Positions 1 through 6,168 of a stretch of DNA of 64,000 nt are shown here, in pieces; within the stretch, counting starts at the first letter, position 1; each line of letters starts with the position of its first letter. The notes below the pieces were generated by a model that worked only from the letters and a program-made list of their open reading frames with translations, was not told where the DNA came from and searched no databases. The stretch comes from an uncultured Dysgonomonas sp. (GTDB lineage Bacteria; Bacteroidota; Bacteroidia; Bacteroidales; Dysgonomonadaceae), in NCBI RefSeq assembly GCF_934668725.1, contig NZ_CAKUOF010000005.1, positions 1 to 64,000 of the forward strand, written 5' to 3'. Made by a program: the position numbers and the translations under genes.

Positions 1-154
1 AACTATATTGGCAATTCTTTCACGAGAGTATCAAAAAAATAACCCGCAGGATTTCACTATATAAGATCTTAGTATTTTGTCCTTAGACAATTTAGTGGGT
101 TTATCTATATATAAAGCGAATGAGGATTAAAATATATATTCTATTTTACTGCGC

Positions 155-169
155 GTAATCAAAGATTAC
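155..169. repeat. Short inverted repeat GTAATC/GATTAC
   Basis: A perfect 6-base inverted repeat (155-160 and 164-169) with a 3-base centre lies at the left edge of the palindrome-rich island. It is too short to be convincing alone and is recorded because several longer ones follow it. Confidence 0.4.
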
Positions 170-173
170 TTGC

Positions 174-203
174 ATTCCTTTTGCCCAAATCCGCAAAAGG
201 AAT
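174..203. repeat. Perfect 11-bp inverted repeat
   Basis: ATTCCTTTTGC (174-184) and GCAAAAGGAAT (193-203) are exact reverse complements around an 8-base loop. There is no T-tract right after it on either strand, and no gene ends just upstream inside the window, so a terminator role is uncertain. Confidence 0.75.
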
Positions 204-235
204 CAAAAAGGCTTTGTGCTGCGTGGCTCGCCTGC

Positions 236-311
236 CTGACTTAAGCTTGCAACCTAAACTAAACCTACTGCCTATCGGCACGTTTAGTTTTACGCCTGCT
301 TCGCTTGTCAG
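236..311. repeat. Nested inverted repeats in the island
   Basis: AAACTAAAC (256-264) is the exact reverse complement of GTTTAGTTT (282-290). An outer pair, CTGAC (236-240) and GTCAG (307-311), is arranged around the same centre. The nested symmetry suggests a folded RNA or the remnant of a repeat element, not protein-coding sequence. Confidence 0.6.
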
Positions 312-375
312 CCAACGGCTGTGCCACTGATGCACTAAGGCTTACGCCCGTCAGGTTATTGGCATTGCCGATTGC

Positions 376-388
376 ACGGGGTACCCGT
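376..388. repeat. ACGGG/CCCGT palindrome
   Basis: ACGGG (376-380) and CCCGT (384-388) flank a GTA centre. This is one of several dyads in the GC-richer island. Confidence 0.45.
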
Positions 389-487
389 AGGACGAAAAAA
401 GCGTTAAGAAACAAAAGGATATCGTCGGTTAAACGCTTTTCTTTTGTTTTAGCTTTTGAGTCCGTGACGGGTCGGACAAAAGGTACA

Positions 488-520
488 GCCTTGATTTTTT
501 GTTTCGTTTTGCATCAAGGC
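488..520. repeat. GCCTTGAT/ATCAAGGC inverted repeat
   Basis: A perfect 8-base inverted repeat (488-495 and 513-520) encloses a T-rich 17-base loop. It forms the right-hand end of the palindrome-rich island. I have a general impression of similar T-rich sequence in non-coding DNA of other Bacteroidota, but I cannot verify that here. Confidence 0.55.
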
Positions 521-621
521 AAAATGAAAAACAAACCCATAAGGGTGCGTTAGGAAAAATAGAACGTATAAATTCAGCTACTAATTAATATAAATAAAGA
601 AAAATAATAAAACAGAAAAAA

Positions 622-654
622 GTGTCACTTTTGTAATGTTTGTAATGTTTTTCA
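622..654 (+). repeat. 33-nt dispersed repeat, copy 1
   Basis: This stretch begins GTGTCACTTTTGT and ends TTTTTCA. Aligned by eye with the reverse strand of 55328-55296, it matches at 29 of 33 positions without gaps. Within the copy, AATG occurs twice, separated by TTTGT. A GTAACCTTTG sequence follows about 65 bases downstream. The second copy has GTAACCTTTT at nearly the same distance. Function is unknown. Confidence 0.65.
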
Positions 655-808
655 CAATAAACAACTAACAAACAACATATTAACAAATCAACAAAATATA
701 CACTAAAAGACATATTTTGTAACCTTTGTCCCTCTGAATGTACAAGATTGTTACTTAAACGTAACTTTACTCAAGGGCATAAGAATCGACATAATATAAT
801 TGTTCTGG

Positions 809-2221
809 ATGGAATTTACAGGAAAAAAAGATGGTTTCGGATATCTGATAAAGTGGATTATCAGACTAGGGGACCTGTTGGTTATTAATTTCACTTTAAT
901 TCTCTTATCCAAGCTTCTGTTTGCGGATGATGCATTCACCTCATTTATCAATAATGTCCGTTTAGTAGAAACACTGCTTCTGGTAAACCTCGTTTATTTT
1001 GTTGTTGCAAGTATTATTCCGATAAATCTTTCGTCAAATATTATCTTCTTTGACAAGATTGTTCATAGAAGTTTTTCCTTTATATCGCTTTACTTCATAT
1101 TGCTTACAGCAGCAATGCTATTATTAGGTATAGACCGAATCGACTGGATCGATTGGTCGGTTTATTACATAGGTCTGTCTATTATCTATATAATCTGGCA
1201 TATAACGGTACGGATTATTTTAAAATGGTATCGCAGCAAAGGCTACAACTACAAACGGATTGTTATAATCGGGAGTGGAAACAGGGCGACGGATGTTTTC
1301 AACGAACTAAAGTCGAGTGACTACGGATATAAAATACTAGGGGCTTTTGATGAGATTCCGGACTTATCAAATCCATCCATTAACTATTTAGGGACACTGT
1401 CTCAGGTTGAAAAATACTGTATCGAAAACAAAGTAGACGAAATCTATTGTACTTTGCCCAACAGCGAAGAATCGGTTATCTTACGTCTGGTGAATTTCTC
1501 GGAACGAAACATGATACGATTTTTTCTGGTTCCCGAATTTTATGAATATATAAAGCGAAAACTGGTACTCAACTCACTTCAATCGATACCTGTTATAGGA
1601 ATAAGACCCGAACCTCTCCAACTAGTCTACAACAGGGTATTGAAAAGAATATTTGATATTATTTTTTCTTCTGTTGTCTTAATATCCGTCTTTCCTCTTA
1701 TATATATCATATTTGGGGTTATTATTAAAGTGACATCACGAGGCTCTATTGTTTTCAAACAAAGAAGAACCGGTTTACAGGGTGAGGAATTTACATGTTA
1801 CAAGTTTCGAACCATGTATGTCAATGATAAATCGGATTCTCTCACAACACAGCAGGTTGATCCCCGAATCACCCCCATCGGGAAGTTTATGCGTCGCACA
1901 AGCATCGACGAGTTGCCTCAGTTTTTTAATGTCTTAATTGGCAATATGTCTGTTGTAGGACCTCGTCCGCATATGATTAAACAGACGTCTTTATACAATG
2001 GACTTATCGACAAATTTATGATACGCCACATCGTAAAACCCGGCATTACAGGTTGGGCTCAGATATCGGGATACAGAGGCGAGACTAAAACCATCAAACA
2101 GATGGAAGGTCGGTTCAGACGCGATGTGTGGTACATCGAAAACTGGTCTTTTATGTTGGATATTAAGATAATCGTTGTGACCACCCTTCAATTGCTAAAG
2201 GGAGATAAGAATGTGTATTAA
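809..2221 (+). CDS. Exopolysaccharide polyprenyl glycosylphosphotransferase (WcaJ/PssY-like)
   Basis: This 470-residue membrane enzyme should transfer a sugar phosphate from a nucleotide sugar to undecaprenyl phosphate, the first step of building a polysaccharide repeat unit at the inner membrane. The N-terminal third holds several hydrophobic segments. The middle carries a nucleotide-binding-like region with IVIIGSGNRA. The C-terminal third is a bacterial sugar transferase domain (PF02397 type): another membrane segment, then FKQRRTGLQGEEF, CYKFRTM, TSIDELPQ, MSVVGPRP and KPGITGWAQ. The frame is open from a TTG at 800, but the ATG at 809 is the more likely start. It ends 5 bases from the convergent mltG. 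No other capsule genes follow, so it may serve a distant locus. The family is clear; the exact sugar is not. Confidence 0.9.
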   Translation: MEFTGKKDGFGYLIKWIIRLGDLLVINFTLILLSKLLFADDAFTSFINNVRLVETLLLVNLVYFVVASIIPINLSSNIIFFDKIVHRSFSFISLYFILLTAAMLLLGIDRIDWIDWSVYYIGLSIIYIIWHITVRIILKWYRSKGYNYKRIVIIGSGNRATDVFNELKSSDYGYKILGAFDEIPDLSNPSINYLGTLSQVEKYCIENKVDEIYCTLPNSEESVILRLVNFSERNMIRFFLVPEFYEYIKRKLVLNSLQSIPVIGIRPEPLQLVYNRVLKRIFDIIFSSVVLISVFPLIYIIFGVIIKVTSRGSIVFKQRRTGLQGEEFTCYKFRTMYVNDKSDSLTTQQVDPRITPIGKFMRRTSIDELPQFFNVLIGNMSVVGPRPHMIKQTSLYNGLIDKFMIRHIVKPGITGWAQISGYRGETKTIKQMEGRFRRDVWYIENWSFMLDIKIIVVTTLQLLKGDKNVY

Positions 2222-2226
2222 GCGGT

Positions 2227-3258
2227 TTAATAAATCTTCCTCTGATTAAGTGCCGCCCGATAACGGTTCGCATTTTTGACATGCTCGGCATGTGTAACAG
2301 CAAAGTTATGTCTCCCTGAAAAATCCTCTTTCGCACACATATAAAGATAGTCATGCTCTGCCGGATTCAATACAGCCTCTATTCCTTTGATTGATGCAAC
2401 TCTAATTGGTCCGGGAGGTAATCCCAGATGTTTATATGTATTATAAGGTGAATCCACTTGTAAATGCTCAAAAAGAATACGTTTCAAGGAGAAGTCTCCT
2501 ACTGCAAACTTAACTGTAGGATCAGCTTGCAGTAATTGTCCTAACCTCAACCGATTCAGGTATAATCGCGCAACTACCGGATATTCGTCCGAGAAATAAC
2601 ATTCCTCCTCTACGATAGAAGCCAGTATGGAAACCTCCACAGGAGTGAGTCCAACCTTTTCAGCCTTTGCTTTTCGCTCATTTGTCCAAAATTTGGAATA
2701 TTCATCTTTCATCCTTTTCAGAAAGCTTTCTAACGAAACATCCCAATATACCTCATAAGTATTAGGAATAAACATACAGAGTATCGTTTCGGTGGTAAAC
2801 CCTAATTTAGAACAGCTTTCTTCATTATTAAATGTAGCCATCAGTTCGTCTTCGGTTATCATCAACTGTGAAGCAAGTCTCTTAGCCAGATCTTCCTTAG
2901 TTCGAATATTATTGAACTTCAATTTAACGGGTGCTTGATGCCCTCCTTTCAGGTCACTTATTACTTCCTGAATACTCATATCCGGTGTAATTGCATATCG
3001 CCCGGTTTTCATATTATCGGGATACTTCATATAGGCAGCAAGTCGCTTAAAAGCATTCAGATCCGAAATATGGGCGGTAGTATCCATCTGCGTGAGTACT
3101 GCATCGAAACTTTTATCCTTATCAACATAGATATAAACAGTACCTTTTATCCTGAACTCAGCATCCAGAAAACTTTTAATATATACAAAGATACCTCCTG
3201 CTGCTAGAATTACTACAGCCAGGATTATAAACGAAACATTACGCTTAGTTTTAGCCAT
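2227..3258 (-). CDS. mltG: Endolytic murein transglycosylase MltG (YceG-like)
   Basis: MltG cleaves nascent glycan strands in the periplasm and so sets peptidoglycan chain length. The 343-residue product has one N-terminal membrane anchor (about residues 8-28) and then a periplasmic YceG-like domain. The conserved ASIVEEE stretch contains the expected catalytic glutamate (about residue 217). The downstream NRL, QADPTVKFA, SPYNTY and GLPPGPI motifs are all present. Length agrees with the family. The gene stands alone and converges with the preceding sugar transferase. Confidence 0.95.
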   Translation of the reverse strand: MAKTKRNVSFIILAVVILAAGGIFVYIKSFLDAEFRIKGTVYIYVDKDKSFDAVLTQMDTTAHISDLNAFKRLAAYMKYPDNMKTGRYAITPDMSIQEVISDLKGGHQAPVKLKFNNIRTKEDLAKRLASQLMITEDELMATFNNEESCSKLGFTTETILCMFIPNTYEVYWDVSLESFLKRMKDEYSKFWTNERKAKAEKVGLTPVEVSILASIVEEECYFSDEYPVVARLYLNRLRLGQLLQADPTVKFAVGDFSLKRILFEHLQVDSPYNTYKHLGLPPGPIRVASIKGIEAVLNPAEHDYLYMCAKEDFSGRHNFAVTHAEHVKNANRYRAALNQRKIY

Positions 3259-3416
3259 TTTCTTAATTATGATCGTAGACTTTCTTTATTATTCACAAAT
3301 ATGGTAAATAAGCCTGCTAATACTACAATGGGTTAGCTATAACTATTTTACGATATCTTGTTATCAAATCTTCGCCAAAATTAATCATATTATTTAGAAA
3401 AAATGAGAGAGTGATC

Positions 3417-3446
3417 TTGTAAAATCAAAACAAACAGCTATATTTG
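3417..3446 (+). promoter_or_regulatory. Bacteroidota-type promoter for tRNA-Ser
   Basis: A TTG at 3417-3419 is followed after 19 bases by TATATTTG at 3439-3446. This fits the -33 TTTG and -7 TAnnTTTG arrangement described for Bacteroidetes. The tRNA starts 38 bases further on. Confidence 0.65.
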
Positions 3447-3484
3447 CATCGCAATTCAGTATTGCCTACGTAAAACCGTTGATT

Positions 3485-3571
3485 GGAAGTGTGGGTGAGT
3501 GGCTGAAACCACCAGTTTGCTAAACTGACGTACGGGTAACTGTACCGGGGGTTCGAATCCCCCCGCTTCCG
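3485..3571 (+). tRNA. tRNA-Ser (anticodon GCT)
   Basis: The 87-nt sequence folds as a class II tRNA. The acceptor strands GGAAGTG and CGCTTCC pair with one G-T wobble, the T-arm has GGTTCGAATCC, and a long variable arm (GTAC...GTAC) is typical of serine tRNAs. The anticodon GCT is at 3519-3521 and reads AGC/AGT codons. CCA is not encoded at the 3' end, as far as I can see. Confidence 0.95.
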
Positions 3572-3587
3572 CAAACAAAGCACAATG

Positions 3588-3622
3588 AATAGAGACTTTC
3601 AGAAATGATCGTCTCTATTTTT
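3588..3622 (+). terminator. Terminator after tRNA-Ser
   Basis: AATAGAGAC (3588-3596) pairs with GTCTCTATT (3611-3619), and the T-run continues to 3622. It sits directly downstream of the tRNA. Confidence 0.8.
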
Positions 3623-3662
3623 TATATAGAACTACACTGGACGCATCTATTTTTCACCCATA

Positions 3663-3706
3663 TAAAAAAGAGCAATTACTTACATATAATGTAGATAACT
3701 GCTCTT
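3663..3706 (-). terminator. Terminator after tRNA-Lys
   Basis: On the minus strand AAGAGCAGTTA (3706-3696) pairs with TAATTGCTCTT (3678-3668), with one wobble, and is followed by a T-run. It lies just past the 3' end of the minus-strand tRNA. Confidence 0.75.
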
Positions 3707-3711
3707 CTAAG

Positions 3712-3784
3712 TGACCCCGGAGGGGCTCGAACCCTCGACCCATTGATTAAGAGTCAATTGCTCTACCAACTGAGCTACGGAGTC
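3712..3784 (-). tRNA. tRNA-Lys (anticodon CTT)
   Basis: The reverse strand reads as a standard 73-nt class I tRNA. The acceptor strands are GACTCCG and CGGGGTC, the D-arm is AGCTCAGTTGGTAGAGC, and the T-arm is GAGGGTTCGAGCCCCTC. The anticodon loop CTCTTAA puts CTT at the anticodon. No CCA is encoded. It is convergent with tRNA-Ser, and each has its own terminator. Confidence 0.95.
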
Positions 3785-3928
3785 TTTTATTTGGTGGTAC
3801 AAAAGTAAAACAAAATATTTACTTAAGCCATATTTAATCTGTAAAAATACAGATAGTCTTCTATTTTTAAATTCGATTTGTGACTAAATTTACACTTTAG
3901 CGACTAATAAATCAATCAAGTAAACGAA

Positions 3929-4408
3929 ATGCATAATAAAGATTTAGAAAAAGATTTTATGAATATGATAAAGCTTCATGAGCGTATCATATATAAAGTC
4001 GCATCTTTTTATGCAGATGTAGACCAAAGCATTAACGACCTATATCAAGAAGTCATACTGAATCTTTGGAAAGCGTACCCATCTTTCAGAGGAGAAAGCA
4101 AAGTGTCGACATGGATATACCGGATAGCTTTAAATACTTGCATCACTTTTTTTCGTCGTAACAAACGAAAGCTTGATCACACTGATTTAGTCGGTGATAT
4201 TGCAGATATACCGGATAATAATGAAGAAATAACTGAATTATATAATCTCATTAATAAATTAGGTAAAATCGAAAAGGCTTTGGTTCTTCTCTACTTAGAC
4301 GAAAAACCTTATAAAGAGATAGCCGAAATAACAGGCTTAACAGTAACCAATGTATCTACGAAAATAAGCCGAATCAAAGAAAAATTAAAGAAAATGTCTA
4401 ATGAATAA
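3929..4408 (+). CDS. ECF-type RNA polymerase sigma factor
   Basis: The 159-residue product has the two-domain layout of an ECF sigma-70 factor. Region 2 includes LYQEVILNLWKAYPSF and VSTWIYRIALNTC (about residues 39-72). Region 4 is a C-terminal helix-turn-helix with YKEIAEITGLTVTNVSTKISR. It would direct RNA polymerase to a small set of promoters. Eleven bases separate it from the following membrane-protein gene, which suggests co-transcription and a possible sigma/anti-sigma pair. The target genes cannot be read from the sequence. Confidence 0.9.
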   Translation: MHNKDLEKDFMNMIKLHERIIYKVASFYADVDQSINDLYQEVILNLWKAYPSFRGESKVSTWIYRIALNTCITFFRRNKRKLDHTDLVGDIADIPDNNEEITELYNLINKLGKIEKALVLLYLDEKPYKEIAEITGLTVTNVSTKISRIKEKLKKMSNE

Positions 4409-4419
4409 AGTTATAAACT

Positions 4420-5013
4420 ATGGACTTGGATAATATAAAAAAGACATGGAATGATAACCTATTCACTCCAAATCTTACAGATGATAATATACGACATATA
4501 ATATATAAAAAAGGGAAAACAGCGTTAGGACGCCTACTCTGGTTTGAAATAATAGGGCTTATAGTTGTACTGCCTTTTATTGCAGCTCCATATATTCATG
4601 CATTATATCTTCCTAGAGTCCCTTATCCTGCTTTTACTAAATACTTTTTTGTTTCTTGCTGTATTATTAGCTTCTTATGGCAAATATACAAGGTGCTACT
4701 TTTGAATAAAATCAATCTAAAACATATGGATATATTGTCAGGGCTTAAACTTATTTCCAGATACAAACTCTTCATAAAAAGAGAGCTTTTTGCCGGAGTC
4801 ATTTTTGCTTGCATTATTCTAGGGTCATTCTGCTACGAATACATAGATATTATCTCAGATCAAAATAAGGTTATTTTCTACTTATTCAATATGGCTATAT
4901 TAATCATAACATGTCTTATAATGCTTGTTTTCTATAAATTCTTTTATAAAAAAAATATAGAGAGTATAGAATCATCTTTAAAGGAAGTAATAGAAATGGA
5001 AAACGACTTATAA
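4420..5013 (+). CDS. Four-segment membrane protein, possible anti-sigma partner
   Basis: I do not recognise a named family. The 197-residue protein begins with a hydrophilic stretch of about 35 residues (MDLDNIKKTWND...) and then has four hydrophobic segments at roughly 40-60, 72-92, 125-145 and 152-172, ending in a charged tail. It directly follows the ECF sigma gene. In Bacteroidota such genes often encode membrane proteins that restrain the sigma factor, with the N-terminal tail in the cytoplasm. That role is inferred from position only. There is no zinc-binding HxxxCxxC motif. Confidence 0.6.
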   Translation: MDLDNIKKTWNDNLFTPNLTDDNIRHIIYKKGKTALGRLLWFEIIGLIVVLPFIAAPYIHALYLPRVPYPAFTKYFFVSCCIISFLWQIYKVLLLNKINLKHMDILSGLKLISRYKLFIKRELFAGVIFACIILGSFCYEYIDIISDQNKVIFYLFNMAILIITCLIMLVFYKFFYKKNIESIESSLKEVIEMENDL

Positions 5014-5027
5014 GAAAGAGAAGGAGG

Positions 5028-6122
5028 CTATTTACTAATCCAAAAGTCAAGATATTGTTGTGCAACTTTCATATAATCATGATGCTTTTCAATAAAAGTA
5101 CGTCCATCTTTAGCACGCTCTTTAATTGTATTTTTATGCAAAACCAGATTCTCTAATTTACCGTAAATATCATGCTTCTCAGGATATACATTAACTATTG
5201 GACGAAGTTCGGTTTCCTGAAGTAAATTATACATTTCCGCCTCACCGCCTCCTACAAGTACTTTTCCCAAAGCCATCGTAAGCAATCCGTTCATTGCAGG
5301 CGAATAGGAGTACAACTGGTCTAAAACAACATGTGCATCCTGTATACGGCTTAAATATTCAGAATACATAACAGATTCAACTTTAGTTACCATGGCATCA
5401 TCTGGATAACTTAGAGCTAGTTGTTGAACAACTTCATACAAAATATCCGTTCCCTTAAACTCATTACGAGCTTTATTTATTCCAATAAAAAAATTTATCT
5501 TATCTAAAGAAGGAAGCTCTTTCAGCTTAACCTCTCCCATATTTACAGGCAGCGGTATATATACTAATTTTTCGCTGTAAGATTCTTTATAAGCTTCGTA
5601 ATATTCGTATAGGCAGGCTATAATACCGTTACATGATTCGGCCATTTCAATATTAGCATCCTGGCGTTTAGTTCCAAGCCAATTGTCCTCTAAATAACCA
5701 CTCTTCGTTCTCAGGTTTTTCTCGTCTCCAATATAAAATTCAGAGTATTTATATCTTTGATCCAAGCAAGCCTTTATCCAAAAGTAATCATCTCCAAAAG
5801 CTCCCAGAAAAATTTTCTTATTATGCCGCCTTAGATAGCGATACAACTCAATATTGACTCTGATATTTTGTGTAGTAAAGCACGGATTTGTTATTTGAAC
5901 AATATCGTAGCCTTTAAAATTCTTAAGATTAGAATAAATTGTGAATAAATTAGAAAGTGTATCTTTCAGATTAGAGCTGTTGCGCTTTAAGTCTATATCG
6001 CGACGATAATTCTTAAAACCGTCTCCATCAGATGCAACTGTTACATCATGTCCCAGAATCCTTAACCCTTCGGACAATGTGAGGTGTAAACCACTATAAT
6101 CTCCTAATAACAGTATTCTCAT
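5028..6122 (-). CDS. Glycosyltransferase, family 4-like
   Basis: The 364-residue protein starts with a Rossmann-type glycosyltransferase opening, in which MRILLLGDYSGLH is followed by GLRILGHDVTVAS. Its second half resembles a GT-B donor-binding domain, with VYIPLPVNMGE, a NEFKGTDILYE-like segment and GKVLVGGGEAE. It probably adds a sugar to a surface glycan or lipopolysaccharide precursor at the cytoplasmic face. It ends 14 bases from the convergent membrane-protein gene and lies 46 bases downstream of lptD on the same strand, so it may share the lptD transcript. Donor and acceptor are unknown. Confidence 0.7.
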   Translation of the reverse strand: MRILLLGDYSGLHLTLSEGLRILGHDVTVASDGDGFKNYRRDIDLKRNSSNLKDTLSNLFTIYSNLKNFKGYDIVQITNPCFTTQNIRVNIELYRYLRRHNKKIFLGAFGDDYFWIKACLDQRYKYSEFYIGDEKNLRTKSGYLEDNWLGTKRQDANIEMAESCNGIIACLYEYYEAYKESYSEKLVYIPLPVNMGEVKLKELPSLDKINFFIGINKARNEFKGTDILYEVVQQLALSYPDDAMVTKVESVMYSEYLSRIQDAHVVLDQLYSYSPAMNGLLTMALGKVLVGGGEAEMYNLLQETELRPIVNVYPEKHDIYGKLENLVLHKNTIKERAKDGRTFIEKHHDYMKVAQQYLDFWISK

Positions 6123-6168
6123 TTAAAATCAGATATAGAGGTAAGCCGAGAGACTTCCTTTGATTTGA

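Larger units (their letters stand above)
1..808. other. Non-coding leader region with a palindrome-rich island
   Basis: I see no convincing gene in these 800 bases. The first 150 bases and the stretch 546-800 are very AT-rich. Between about 170 and 545 the sequence is clearly richer in G+C and packed with inverted repeats, listed separately. A reading frame at 305-553 exists, but its translation is basic and low-complexity, with no family resemblance, so I treat it as an accident of that island. The 3' part (600-735) contains a GTGTCACTTTTGT repeat that recurs near 55300, and a TAACCTTTG box at 720-728 that could belong to the promoter of the downstream sugar transferase. Confidence 0.6.

Noticed and set aside
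305..553. 82-residue frame in the palindrome-rich island
   Set aside because: Basic, low-complexity translation, full overlap with inverted repeats and no family resemblance; most likely non-coding.
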